Shown here: positions 24,038 through 36,109 of the stretch, in pieces
How the letters are laid out: each line of letters begins with the position of its first letter
Position numbering within the stretch: position 1 is the first letter of the stretch
NCBI RefSeq assembly: GCF_027595985.1
Contig: NC_073311.1
Span: forward strand, 51,313,292 to 51,377,291
Direction: 5' to 3'
Length of the DNA stretch: 64,000 nt
Source: Sorex araneus
Lineage: Eukaryota > Chordata > Mammalia > Eulipotyphla > Soricidae
The notes under the pieces: model-generated
The model's input: the letters and a program-made list of their open reading frames with translations, nothing else
Databases searched by the model: none
What the model was told of the DNA's origin: nothing
Position numbers and translations under genes: made by a program

Positions 24038-27000
24038 GTATGGGCTGAAAGAATAAGGTTAAATAAAAATTGGGAGGTAATTCTATGGAAGGTGTGAAAG
24101 ACCTATTACCCTTATACAACTATCAGATAAGGCAACATGTGTCAACAATCTGTACACTATCATTTTCTCAGTATTTAACATATTTTTAAATTTTCAATTA
24201 AATTTAATTTTTATAAAGCTGTTCACAATAAGTTACTATATTCAATATTCCAACACCAATCCCATCACCATCGCACTTTCCCACCACCATTATTTAGAAT
24301 TTTCCCATCATCACCCAAGTCTACCCAGAGGCAGATCCTAAATAATTTATTGTTTATTGCTTGTTATGAATAATCCATTAAAAATGGTCCAAAAAAGTTT
24401 CTTCAGAGGAAAGTGGGTGAAGATTGTTTTCTCTCACTCTGGAGCTATTAAGCCCTTGCATAAGAGATTAATAACATGTTGTTAATGAGATTAATAAACA
24501 TGTTAAACTTTGTGTGTTAATCTTTATTTTTGATAAAGATCGGTTGCCTTCTACTTTAGAACCCATAAAATGTGAGGTGCTATTTTTGATACATAATTGG
24601 TATAAAATATTTCTCAGTATCTTTAACAAACTATTGATCCATGCAATATATCATAACAGTGTTTCTAAATCCTTCAAAATTTCCAATGACTGTTGAGTCT
24701 AAACATATTCTCTAGTTTGAAGAAACTCCATAAGTTTCAGTAGGTTTAAATGCAAACTGGGTGGGCTGGGAGATAGTACAGCAGATAAGGTGTTTCCCTT
24801 GCATGCGGCCAACCGTAGTTCAATCCCCAGCATCCCATATGGTCCCCTGAGCACCCTAGGAGTAATTCCTGAGTACAGCATCAGGAGTAACCCCTGAGCA
24901 CCATTGGGAGTGACCACATATGCCATCAAATTTTATGGTGAACACTAAACACAGCTTTTGTGGTGTTGTCAATGAATTTCTGCTTTGTAGAAATAAGAGA
25001 GGAAAATGTGACTTACTCCAAGTTGCTACTTCATTCTTCATGTCAACAGCAGACAAGAGAGAGACAAGAAGTATCAGAAACCAAAGGAACTGGATGCTGT
25101 GGGCAACAAGGTTTGTGAATAACTTTTGTTATTATTTTGCTCCATATTTTAAAGCAAGGGACGTGGCATGTTTTAAATTGAACACTACTAACACAAACTT
25201 TTTCAAACAATCTACAGTCTTCCTAAACTTGATGTATGTTGATGATGGATTGCGTAAAGAGAAATCACACAATGCCTAAAACAATCAAAGTTGTACACAT
25301 AATGCAGTGTCAGGGTGATAGTACAGTGAATAGGGCATTTGTCTTGTACCTACTGAGTTGGGTTCAATTCCTGGCACCAGATGCCACTATCCCCAGCCCC
25401 AAGGCCTACCAGTCGTGATCTCGAATGAAGAGTCAAGAGTAAGCCCTGAGCACTGCTGGGTAACCCTCAAACCAAAAAAAAAAAACATAAAACTGTATAA
25501 ATGATAATTAAGTTAGCAAATAGATTCTACATAAAATTATTTTTATCATATTTACTTATTTCACTCTTGTTAAGATTACAGAATAAAAGCACTGATTTGT
25601 TTTTGCTATTATTTGCACTTTTTAAAAAGTAACTGTATATGCATGATTACATGCAATTGGCCAATAGTGCAATATGAGTATTTTTTGTATTCGTGATTTT
25701 TTGTCTTTTTGGGTCACAACTGGCTATGGTCAGGGGTCACTCCTGGCTCTACACTCAGGAATTACTCCTGGTGATGCTCAGGAGACCATGTGGGATGCCG
25801 GGGATCGAACCTAGGTCAAATACATGCAAGGCAAACGCCCTACCTGCTTTACTATCGCTCCAGCTCCTCCAGTTGCTTTTATTCCAAAATGATGAGGAGT
25901 GGTTTTCAAAATCAATGAGGCAAGACCAGATTTGAAGACGTGTGTGCCATGCAGTTCCAATCTTGTTTCTGAGCCTCCCAACACCTATGTACTCTGGGAA
26001 TAGTTACTTTTCTGGTTTATAAAAACAATATCCAGGCCCCAAAGCTGTGTAGGTACCACACTAGTGGGAAAGAATGCTGAACAAGTCCTGGCCAGCGTCA
26101 TAAAAAAATGAAGATACAAGGGAAGTCAATAGCATTAACAGATGGTTAATGGGGAAAAAATCCAAGCTAACAACAGTGCTGTATTTCTTTTATCTGAAAA
26201 AAAAATTCTTTTGAATGGAGAATAAAAAATTTAGCTGGGTATCTTATACCATATACAAGAGTTAATTTGATGTATATTAAAGATTTCAAGTTCAGAACAG
26301 GATCTATAAATTACAAAGAAAACACAAATAGAATTCTAGGTAGTAACTCAGAAGTGTCTTTAATGATTTAACCCCATTGACTAAAACAATAAATACAAAA
26401 ATTTAATAATAAGACCACATAAGGACTGTCCACATTGTTTTCCAGAGAGGCTGGACCAGTCGGCATTCCCACCAATAGTGAAGGAGTGTCCCTTTTTCCC
26501 CACATCCACGCCAGCACTGGTTGCTTCTGTTCTTTTGAATGTGTGCCAGTTTCTGTGGTGTGAGATGATATCTCGTTGTTGTTTTGATTTGCATCAACTG
26601 AGTTTCCATATGACCCTGCAATACCACTTCTGGGAATATATCCTGAGGATGAAAAAAAGCACAGTAGAAATTACATCTGTACCTATATATTCATTGCAGC
26701 ACTGTTCACAATAGTCAAAATATGGAAACAACCCGAGTGCCCGAAAACAGATGACTGGTTAAAGAAACTTTGGTACATCTACACAATGGAATACTATGCA
26801 GGAGAGTATAAAGATCTTAGGAGAGATGAAGTCATAAAATCTGCTTATAAATGGATAAACATGGAGAGTATCATACTAAGTGAAATGAGTCAGAAAGAGA
26901 GGGACAGACATATAGGAACTGCACTCATTTGTGGAGTATAAAATAACATCACATGAGGCTGACACCCAAAGACAGTAAATACAAGGGCCAGGGGGATTGC

Positions 27001-30000
27001 CCCATAGCTGAAAGACTGCTTCATGAGTGGAGGGGAGAACGCAGATGGAATAGAGAAGGGATCACTAAGAAAATGATGGCTGGAGGAACCAGCTGGGATG
27101 GGAGATGCATGCTGAAAGTAGACAATGGACCAAACATGATGACCTCTGAGTGTCTGTGTTGCAAGCCATAATGCCCAAAAGTAGAGAGAGAGTATGGAGA
27201 AAGGGGGTGTATATCCGGGATATTGGTGGTGGGGAATTTGTACTGGTGGAGGGATGGGTGTTTGATCATTGTGAGACTGTAACCCAAACATGAACTCTTG
27301 TAACTATCTCACGGTGATTCAACAAAATTAAAAAAAAATAGGACTACATAAAATTTGGCATGGCAAAAGAAACTCGAGTTAAAAAAAAAGAAGTCATTCA
27401 GCCAAACAGGAGAAAATATTCATAGTCAGACATTAGATAAAAAAATGAATGTCTATGATATAGTGATCATCTGCAACATTCAAGATCAAAAAAAGCCAAC
27501 TCCCTTAAAAAATGGTATTAAGTAGGTCGAATGAACATACTTCCCTGAAGAGAGTATATAGTTTTCTAATCGGCATATGAAAAAATGTATCATAAATTAT
27601 CACTAGGGAAATGGAAATTTAAAAAAATAATGAGGTACAATCTCACACTAGTGAGATTAGCATATATCTAAGTGTCTGGAAAAAATTCTGGGAATGTGGG
27701 TGGGAGTGTCATCTGGTTCAGCATATGTGACCAATTTTATGGAGACGTCTTAGAAAAATTAAGACTAGAGTTTCCTTCTGACCCTGTGATCATACCTGTG
27801 AGTCTATTCCAAGAACACAAACTGTGAATCCAAGTCACTATTTCCACACCTATGCCCAGTGAATGCTAAGAGCAATAGCCAGAATATGTAAACAGTCCAA
27901 ATGCCCAACAGTCATCAGTGAAAAGTGAAGTTATGAAATATCTGCACAGGAGGATGCCATTGAAGTACAAACAAGGATGAAATCTTGCAGTTTGCAGCAA
28001 CTTGGATGAAACTGGATGATATCAAGTTAAGTGAAATAATAAGAAGGGGAGAAGCAAAAATACTTAACTATAGTATCTAGAGGAATACATGAAAGGGACT
28101 GATAGTATCAAATACCTGGTCTTTAAATGAAAAACATTATCAAAGAGTGGGGGAGGGATCAAAAGGAGTGATTGGACTAGGGATGGCATGAGACTGGTAG
28201 AAGGTCTTATGCACTTTAGTGGTGGTGAAGATATAGTAGCTGTTCATTAAAATGATGCAGGTCAGCACTATTGGAATCATCCAATAAAAGAAAGGAACAA
28301 TTAGATTAGTGAGACAGCTAAGCAAGTCCAGTATACGGATATGGTTTCTAAATGTCAGCACAGTGAGATATATAAGAGAAAAAGGAACTGGTAGATTTTA
28401 CTTCTTGAACATTTATAAATTTTATTATAAAAATTTGCAAAATATAAATAAAACGGGCTGTAGCTGTAGCACAGTGGTAGGGCGTTCACCTTGCACATGG
28501 CCGACCCAGGTTTGATTCCTCCGTCCCTCTCTGAGACCCCGGCAAGCTACCAAGAGTATCTCGGCCACAAGGCAGAGCCTGCAAACTTCAATATGCCAAA
28601 GCAGTAACAAGTCTCACAATGGAGACGTTACTTACTGGTGCGCACTCGAGCAAATCGATGAACAATGGGATGATAGTGATACAGCAATACACTGATAAAT
28701 AAAACCCACTTAGTGAATGAAAACAGTACAAATCAATAAGCAAAGGAGTTAAGATATTGACTATGTAGCAATTTATTTAAATAAATTTCAGCAGATTCAC
28801 AAAACACAAAAAAGCCAATTAAGTAAAATTCTCATAGTCAAAGTATACATTAAAAGTATTGGGCCAAAGAGGAAAGATAAAAGACAAAACACTTTGCCTT
28901 GCATAGAGCCAGCCTGGCTTTTAGACTCAGCAACACATTTAGTTCCCTGATCATAGGGCTAGAACCCCAACTCAAAAATCAAGGTATTAGGTGAACACTG
29001 TATTTCAAACATCTAAAATTTGATACAGTATAGCAGAGAAGGTGCTCACCTTGCATGCAGCTGACCTGAGCTCAATTCTTGGTACCACATATGGTCCCAT
29101 GAGCATTATTAGGAGTTATTCATGAGCACAGAGCCAGAAGAAAGCCCTGAGCACAAAATCAAAATAAAACATAAAAACATATATTGCAAAATCTTCTTTT
29201 GGAAAAATTAAGGAAATTACTCCAATGTGTGAAAAAGAATAGGTACACTTATATTTACATTCACAAGAGTAAATTTCTAAATATTTTTAAAAAATGCAAT
29301 GACTTGTAGAAATATTTTTACAAATTTTAAGTAGGTAGCATATACCTGGTAATGGTAATAGAGTAAAATGATGGCAGTATGACTTCTGAGAGAAACAACC
29401 AGTGATTTAATTTTAAAACACGTCTTTATCTTATATTACATTTCAATGTTGTAAATTATTAGATACATATATTTATGTTTCAGTCAATCAATAAAAGACA
29501 TATATTATTTTGTGTCTTAAATTAATATTGATGATTAATTCCAGATTTTTTGAGAATTCATAGATACAGATTTGGATCAGAGACTCAGCAGACTCAGCTT
29601 GCATGTGAGACACCCAGGTTTGTTCCCTGGTACCTCACATGGTCCCCCAGTCTCACTAGAGGTTATCCCAGAACAAACCCTGAGCACTGACGATGTGGCC
29701 CAACATCTCTTCCGCAGGAAAAAAAAAAGAATTGATAAATCTGCATAATCATTAATCTGAATAATGACAAATCTTTCTAGTTTGATAACAAAAGAACTGT
29801 GAATAAAGTATATGAAATGAAACAAACTCACCTGTCTCTTTTCAGCAGGCTGTTCTGTCCTACTGTTTTCATGGAAATTAATGGTCCTGGGACTGTGGAT
29901 CCTCTGCGTGGTGCTTCTTGTGTCTCTTGGAATCTTAGCTTTGAAGTGTAAGTCTCAGAAAAAGAGTCTGTTGTTCACTCCTCACACAAATAAATATTTT

Positions 30001-33000
30001 GCAATAAATTATTTTTACTTCTAATTTAATATATCCTGAACCATCATTATTTTACCCTTGACATCATCTCTGTTCAATATGTCTTAAGCGGATGTTTTAT
30101 TCTTAGCTTTCTTTCTGTAAAAGGTCTTTCTAAGAGACACATCAATATATGAACTATGCCTTCATTTAAAGTTCTCTGATTTAGGCTCATCCCTGCTACC
30201 TTGTTCATATAAGATAGCCCTTCTTTTTATCATTTAAGTTTTTAACTTAACATCATCCAGGATCACCTCTAATGAATTTCCATTAAAGCCTGAAACTACT
30301 ACTAACAATATTGAAATCACAGTACCTAATTGAAAAGAAAAAGAAAAAAGAATTTTTCTCTTCAGAATCAATGACTATATAATCTCTTAGTTACATTATT
30401 ACATCCATTTTCAGCAGAATTGTTTCTAATAGACAACTTTTGTAATCATATCCAATTGTATTGAGTCTTATGGAGGAAATTAGTAATATAGCATTTATAG
30501 AACATGTAAAAATTTTGTGCAGCATAAAATATCATTAAAGTACAGATAGACTAAACTATACTGTATTTTGTTCTTAGTAAATGGGAGGAATTCAGGAAAC
30601 CTCACCTCCAGTCAGGAAACAGACCCTGATGGACAGAATCCAGGTAATATAGTGATTCAACAATAAATAATGCTCAGGATAACATAGAAATAAAATCATG
30701 TTTCCTTAAGATTAATAAAAAAGCATATCTGCATTTTTATGTATATTAAATAATTTATGGGTACGTTAAAGAAAGAATGAATTGAAAATATTCTACATAT
30801 ATTGAACATTAACTAAGCCCAATACATTGTTGCACAGGAAGTTAAATAAGAAAATAAGATTATATTACATTACACAGATAATGCAATGTTGCATATACAG
30901 AAATATATTCACCAAACTTCATTAAATATAGAATTATTGAAAATCTTGACTTATCAAAAGTATTCATAAGTTATGATTTTATAAATGATCATGGTATAAA
31001 TATATTGAAATTATTAAAATTAGCAGGGTTAGCTTCAGATTGGGCAAATACATTTTTTATTATCTGTAGGATAATGGGGGGGGTTGTCCTTTTAGCCTTG
31101 CCGCAGGGAACTTAGTTTACCTTAAAGCAATGTCCTTTCTGTATGGACACAGGTAGACAGTTAATAATATGCTTTGCAACTTGGGAGCTGATTGACTCCA
31201 ATAATATCTACTCCCGGGCATCTGCTTTCTCAACTCAGTTGCCCTTACTTCCTAGTAACCCAAAAGCAGGATCCTGACGAGGGATGGAATGGACCCAGGG
31301 CAAGCTGTGGGCTACCCTGGCATCAAAATGGCCAGGCCATATTGCCACAATACTCAACTATAAGTTGAGAGCATGGTCATAGACAAATGCTGTCATGATC
31401 CAAAAGTAACGACAAGACTAGGACCCTGATGGGGTTAGGAAGTCTAACCTTACCTGAGGACTGTGGTCTGGAATATATAGTGAATGTCCTCAGAAAGAAC
31501 CAAGCTTTAAGTTTGATACATCTCTTATTGTGCTCATACAGAATGACATTGCTAGAAACATTAGAACTAAATTTACTATAACTATTTAAGCAGATTACTA
31601 GCTCACAGCCTGACACAGCCTTGCTTGGACCCCACCTTTGAGCGGATCTCCTAGTAATCTCCTTAGATGAGATTTTGTTAATCTCCGCAAGAAATGGTCT
31701 TACCCTTCTTTGTTGATTTGTTAATGTTCAACCCACCTTTGTGTCACCACCCTATGTAATTTGCTATGTAAACTAAGACTGTGGGGGAAGACAGGGGAGA
31801 GAGAGGAAGAAGGCAAGGGAGACAGAGGAAGAAGACAGGGGAGACAGAAGAAGACAGAAGAGACAGAGGGGAAGACACATGAGAGGACACAGGGAGACAC
31901 ACGGGAAGACACAGACGCAAAGGAGACAACACAGACAGAAGACAGAGAAGCAGAGACCAAGAGAGGTCGGAAGAGACCAGAGGAGAGACTACAGAGACAG
32001 AGACAGAGAGACAGACAGAAGAGAGCAAAGCAGCACACAGAGAAGCAGAGCACAAGGAGGAGCAGTTCCGATTCGGTCCTTATATAGAGGCTCGAGAGCA
32101 CGGAAGGCAAGCAGCACATGCGAGAGTGAACTGCCCTGAGTGCCCTCGGATAACAGAACAACAGACACATATCGTCTCCCCCTCCCACGCACCCCCTTTG
32201 TGACCTTTTATAGCCATCTATGTGCTACTTGGGCTGGAGTGATAGCACAGCCGGTAGGGAGTTTGCCTTGCATGGGGCCTACCCGGGTTCGATTCCTCCG
32301 GCCCTCTCAGAGCGCCCAGGAATCTAGCGAGAGTATCCCACCCGCATGGCAGAGCCTGGCATGTTACACGTGGCAATATGCCAAAAACAGTAACAACAAG
32401 TCTCATAATGGAGATGTTACTGGTGCCTGCTCGAGCAAATTGTTGAACAATGGGACGACAGTGCTACAGTGCTATGTACTACTTACCATTTATTGTCTAC
32501 ATTTTAAACACTGGTTTTACTACTTATAGACATGTGATAGAAGATCTTCAATCTTATTCTGCTTTGACTTTAGTTGGAGTTTGTCGGCCTTGCGAAGACA
32601 ATTGGCACCAGTATGGGGCCAACTGCTACTCTGCTTCTACAACTCTGAGCTCTTGGAGAAACTGTGACCTTCAGTGCTCAGCTACAGATTCAAGTTTCCT
32701 TAAATTTAATACTGAAAAAGAGATGGTAAAGACAAGCAGATATCTTTTGAATTTTCTAAGTTTCTCAGGACATAACTGAACCCTGGGATTCTTTTCTGAT
32801 ATCACTACTCCCATATTGGAACCATTAGGGAAGGGCTGAGGGCTTGGGATTTCCTTAGAGCTACTCAGGGCTTAAAAGGCTCTGAGTTTTGGGAACTATA
32901 CGTGGTATTGGGGGTGGAACCCTGGTCAGCAGCAAGCAAGGAAAACACCTTAACTCTTGTACTGTCTCACACCCCCTCCCTCGACTCCCAGGATCACAAC

Positions 33001-35386
33001 GGGTTATGCTGTTCCCTCTCTTTAATTCCTCTTCTTGCAACTTGTCCCCAGAGTCCTGTACATTGTGCTGGATTTTCCACATCTGACTGTTGTCCATCCT
33101 ATAGCCTCCTTACTCTTGTGTCCCTTGCTCTCCCTTCCACTCCCTAACACTTTGCTATTGGCCACCTTCTTAGTTTCTGTGGGTACATATTCTGCCTTTC
33201 ATTCCCTAATAGAGGATTCAAAGTATTAATGAACTCCATCACGATTCATGTTGTGGCAGATTCTCATTAGATTTTCTCTCCTTGGAATTTGCTTGCAAGA
33301 ATATGAAGCCAATCCCTTGATGTCTCCGGGGACATGTTCACAACCTACTATCTTAAACAGTCACACTTTCACAATGATCTGTGACCACTATAGCAGGTTC
33401 CACAGGATCCTCTGATATCCAGGTATCCCAGTGTGTCCAGGGATCCAGGTCCTGTGATGTCCATAGACCAGGTCTCCTCTCCAGTGAACTCTGTCCCTGT
33501 GTCCAGTGAATGATGTCCTGGTGTCCCCTAATGCCAGTCTAAGTTTGCTCTTTCCTTTATTTTCACTGCTCTGTTGCTGGGTTCTGGGTCTGAGCCTGGG
33601 GTTCTGGGGCTCTTGTTCTTAGTGCTCTGAGCCTAAGTGCTCTGACACAACTCCCACATGTGTCCAATTGGACACATGTGGGAGTTGTCTTTTACTTCTG
33701 CTGCCCATCTTTGTGCATATCTGGAACTATAGAGAGGAGTAGAGGAAGGAGGAGCTACCTGTCATCTCTTCCTCATCTCCATACTTTGCTGTTTGGCTAC
33801 TGCCATATAATCATTTATATAGATAATCATTTCAATTATCATTACTATCTAGAATATCCTCCTTCACTTCCCTTCTAACAGTTACAGATAAATAATTTTC
33901 TTTTAGTAGGATGCAAATGAATCTAAGAAATATTTTGTGTTGTACAGTGGGATGATTCCAGGTACAATTTTAAGAGTTCAATAAAACAAAGAACTGTTTC
34001 ATTTTTAAAAACACAGACAATTAATGGCTGGTCTTTGATTTAAGTTTTTCTGCTTTCATTCTATTCAGAATTTTGTAAAAAGATTGACAAAGATGCAACC
34101 TTCACATCATGGCCATAGGGTTTGGATCAGTGTACGGTACAACAAGAAGCAAGAGAAATGGACTTGGTTAGATGACTCAGCTTTTACCCTGGACAAGTAA
34201 AAAGTTTTATATTATTTTAAAATTCTGCTCAGGAATATAATATTAATTCATTATCTAGTATGCGTATAATTAGATGTTGTGATTCCATGAGTAATTGTTG
34301 GTTCTATAACATGATAATGATAAGAAAATAAGTTAGAATGGGTGGGAAAAGGAAGGATGAAAAATATAATATGCCAAGAGAGTTTCTCAAACTGTTGATT
34401 TTAGTACTGATATGACTTTTACGTTGTTTTTTGTGCTGTCATATAAAGTTAGATTGCTTAAGCTGGAAAATATATAAAAGATAAAAACAAGGAGGTCTCT
34501 GCAAAATTTATAACCATAGATAACTAAGTTATTCATACACTTAAAAAAATAGCAGATTCCATATGTGTCTAATAAAATGTAAAGCCTCACTGTAGAGTCT
34601 GAAATACCTCCCAATAACCATTGTATGTTTGTGGCTCCAAACAAACAAAAAAATGAAAACATAAAGAAGGAACTAAACTTGTAGGAGATTATTAATAAAA
34701 TATAAAGTTTTCTATTTGTGCTGTGTGGAACAGGGTTGAGTCATCTAGGTGAGCACTGAGCTATCCTTTTCTCAGAGCCACTGACTACAACTGGGGGAGG
34801 ACTGTGGCCACCTGAGCACAGCCCCTAAATCCTCCAAAATTGTACTTTTTATTTGGCCTGAACACACATGAAGAATCATTAGTATTAAGAGGATTTTATC
34901 TTACCACTTTTATTCTATTTGAAATGGAACAAATACGGCATTATATTAAATTTAAAGGCCGTTTGATATGATAAATTTCTAATTGGTTGGACCAGAACTC
35001 TCTTTTATAATCTCTTTTTTAAACAAAATATAGTATTTTTACTATATTAGTGGTGGAACAGTGATTTGAAATTCTATAAGTTGCTATATCCTTTACTTTT
35101 GAATGAAACAAATTTTACTACTTATTCATTCTTTATACAACCATTTTTTAATACATTACCCTTAAATAATGTATTATTAAATAAATTAAGTATAAATTTT
35201 CTTTTAGTGGGGTTCATATATAAAATATTACTTCATTTGAAATGCAATTATATTTTCTTTTCTAGGGTTAACTTACAAAGACTTGTCCCTTCCTATGGTC
35301 AATGCATATATATAGAAAATGGTCAGTTATACAGTGAAGAATGCAAAGAACATGGATATTGTATGTGTAAGAAGACAATGTATTAA
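24025..35386 (+). CDS. Receptor A: Ly49/KLRA-related C-type-lectin-like receptor with ITIM
   Basis: Predicted 232-aa type II receptor, coding exons 24025-24037, 24991-25110, 29849-29947, 30578-30643, 32574-32725, 34069-34196 and 35266-35386 (699 nt, all phases consistent). Residues 11-16 VTYSKL form an ITIM, which in the family recruits SHP phosphatases. Membrane segment about 55-76 carries no charge. The stalk is only about 22 residues and has an NLT glycosylation site. The CTLD starts at C103-x-x-C106 and has [27 protein letters not shown] and GYCMCKK. The extra cysteines in SSWRNC/LQC and CMC occupy the places of Ly49 SGCKQTC and CIC, so the nearest branch is KLRA-like; KLRH, KLRJ or CLEC relatives are not excluded. 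The usual ATG of the cytoplasmic exon is ATA here; the start depends on the preceding exon (see findings). Confidence 0.8.
24190..24480 (-). mobile_element. L1 3'-end fragment, reversed, shared by both units
   Basis: TTCACAATAAGTTACTATAT and CCAACACCAATCCCATCACC; counterpart at 41150-41440, so the insertion predates the duplication. Confidence 0.7.
24764..24920 (+). repeat. SOR SINE (short form), private to unit A
   Basis: GGGCTGGGAGATAGTACAGC to AACCCCTGAGCACC; absent at the matching place in unit B (about 41700). Confidence 0.85.
24991..25110 (+). CDS. Receptor A cytoplasmic exon (ITIM)
   Basis: Acceptor TTTGTAG, donor GTTTGT. Encodes [18 protein letters not shown] and TGCCGQQ. The ATG used in receptor B is ATA at 24993-24995 here. 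Confidence 0.8.
25305..25487 (+). repeat. SOR SINE, degenerate, shared with unit B
   Basis: GTGATAGTACAGTGAATAGG to CCTCAAACCAAAAAAAAAAA; the counterpart is 42113-42290. Confidence 0.8.
25698..25868 (-). repeat. SOR SINE (short form), reversed, shared with unit B
   Basis: GTCTTTTTGGGTCACAACTG to ATCGCTCCAGCTCC; the counterpart is 42494-42661. Confidence 0.85.
26405..27343 (+). mobile_element. L1 with 5' inversion
   Basis: 26405-26597 is L1 ORF2 on the - strand ([20 protein letters not shown]). From 26598 the + strand continues downstream ORF2 (ATATTCATTGCAGCACTGTT, GGTACATCTACACAATGGAA) into the 3' UTR and A tail. The head-to-head arrangement is the mark of twin priming. Confidence 0.85.
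27344..28450 (+). mobile_element. Older L1 ORF2 and 3' end
   Basis: Decayed ORF2 text on the + strand (CAATCTCACACTAGTGAGAT, CAGAATATGTAAACAGTCCA, TGCAGCAACTTGGATGAAAC). No open frame of note. Confidence 0.7.
28455..28692 (+). repeat. SOR SINE (long form)
   Basis: CGGGCTGTAGCTGTAGCACA head, CTCCGTCCCTCTCTGAGACC middle, AACAATGGGATGATAGTGAT tail. Confidence 0.88.
29575..29725 (+). repeat. SOR-like SINE, degenerate, shared with unit B
   Basis: CAGCTTGCATGTGAGACACC and CCCTGAGCACTGACGATG; matches 43095-43255. A second weak SINE remnant lies at 29030-29165. Confidence 0.65.
29849..29947 (+). CDS. Receptor A transmembrane exon
   Basis: Acceptor CAGCAG, donor GTAAGT. Encodes CSVLLFSWK, then [20 protein letters not shown]. 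Hydrophobic and uncharged, as in inhibitory receptors. Confidence 0.85.
30578..30643 (+). CDS. Receptor A stalk exon
   Basis: Acceptor TTCTTAG, donor GTAATA. Encodes [20 protein letters not shown]; contains an N-glycosylation site (NLT). Much shorter than the long coiled stalk of rodent Ly49. Confidence 0.8.
31075..32216 (+). repeat. LTR-like element, private to unit A
   Basis: About 1.14 kb, beginning TGTAGGATAA and ending TATAGCCA (TG...CA). The same family recurs at 62817 onward and as a fragment near 47800. It is missing from unit B, where the flanks join directly near 48720. 31780-32050 is an almost pure purine tract on the + strand (GAAGACACA-like units), the source of spurious long open frames. 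No internal viral genes are present, so this would be a solitary LTR. Class not determined. Confidence 0.6.
32228..32475 (+). repeat. SOR SINE (long form) beside the LTR-like element
   Basis: GGGCTGGAGTGATAGCACAG to GGGACGACAGTGCTACAG. CTATGTGCTACTT before and CTATGTACTACTT after form the target site duplication. Ends only 100 bases upstream of the lectin exon at 32574. Confidence 0.9.
32574..32725 (+). CDS. Receptor A first lectin-domain exon
   Basis: Acceptor CTTTAG, donor GTAAAG. Encodes [27 protein letters not shown] and [10 protein letters not shown]. Confidence 0.9.
33647..33688. repeat. Perfect 42-bp palindrome
   Basis: Two 21-base arms meet with no spacer at CCAATTGG; left arm starts ACAACTCCCACATGTG. 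The unit B counterpart (about 49925-49970) has only the right arm. Confidence 0.9.
34069..34196 (+). CDS. Receptor A second lectin-domain exon
   Basis: Acceptor TATTCAG, donor GTAAAA. Encodes [17 protein letters not shown] and [15 protein letters not shown]. The usual WIG is WIS. Confidence 0.88.
35266..35386 (+). CDS. Receptor A last exon with stop
   Basis: Acceptor TCTAG. Encodes [22 protein letters not shown] and [10 protein letters not shown], then TAA. Confidence 0.9.
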
Positions 35387-35412
35387 AATAAAAAATATTT
35401 GTTATAAATAAA
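35387..35412 (+). promoter_or_regulatory. Receptor A polyadenylation signals
   Basis: AATAAA directly after the stop (35387-35392) and again at 35407-35412. Confidence 0.55.
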
Positions 35413-35689
35413 AAAGAGAAAAACCAAAACACTTCTAAGAAGAAAATATTCATATTTTAAAATATGCTCAACTAAAATATAATTAAAAATACTGACATAT
35501 ATACTTTATACATAATAAACCATTAATTCAATGTAAAAAGGACTCAATTACATGCTTTTCAAAAGGATATTATGAGAATCTGGATTGAAATGGGAAGAAA
35601 AATAAGAGAACAGAAGGAAAATAGGTAAAAAATCTCCAGCTATTAAGGTTTAATCTGTTCCTAATCCTTCAAAACTTTAAAAGAAGTAA

Positions 35690-35865
35690 GGACCTGAGTG
35701 ATAATACAGCAGGTAAGGCATTGATCTTAAATGTAGCCAACCTGGGTTCCATCCCCGGCATCCTGTATGGTCCCTGGAACCCTTCAGGAGGGATCTCTCA
35801 GTTCAGAGCCAGGAGTAAGCCCTGAGCACTGCTGGGCGTGGCCCCTAAACAAACAAACAAAATCA
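35690..35865 (+). repeat. SOR SINE, shared with unit B
   Basis: GGACCTGAGTGATAATACAG to GCTGGGCGTGGCCCC; the counterpart is 53517-53695. Confidence 0.8.
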
Positions 35866-36109
35866 TGAAAATGGAAAAACTTTAAATAAACGTATGTCAC
35901 TACATGAATCTTCTCAGTAAGCGTACATTGTTCCTGGAGTCTTTCCCTAATGCCTGACAGTGACTTGGGGATCTTGGGGAAAAACAATGTTGTGACCTTG
36001 AGAGACCGAGGCTTTCACGAGTCTGGAAATGACTAGAAAGACGGGGTTTAGAAACAAGTAGTGGAACATCTATGTTTGAAATACTTTGAACTTTAAAAAA
36101 TCAAAGTGC

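Noticed and set aside
31721-32192. Open frames rich in Ser/Leu/Cys or Arg/Glu on both strands
   Set aside because: They come from the purine-rich low-complexity part of the LTR-like element, with no protein-family features.
32228-32529. Open frame 32140-32529 as a receptor A exon
   Set aside because: It is translated SINE and LTR-like DNA; the true lectin exon begins at 32574 with a proper acceptor and is conserved in unit B.
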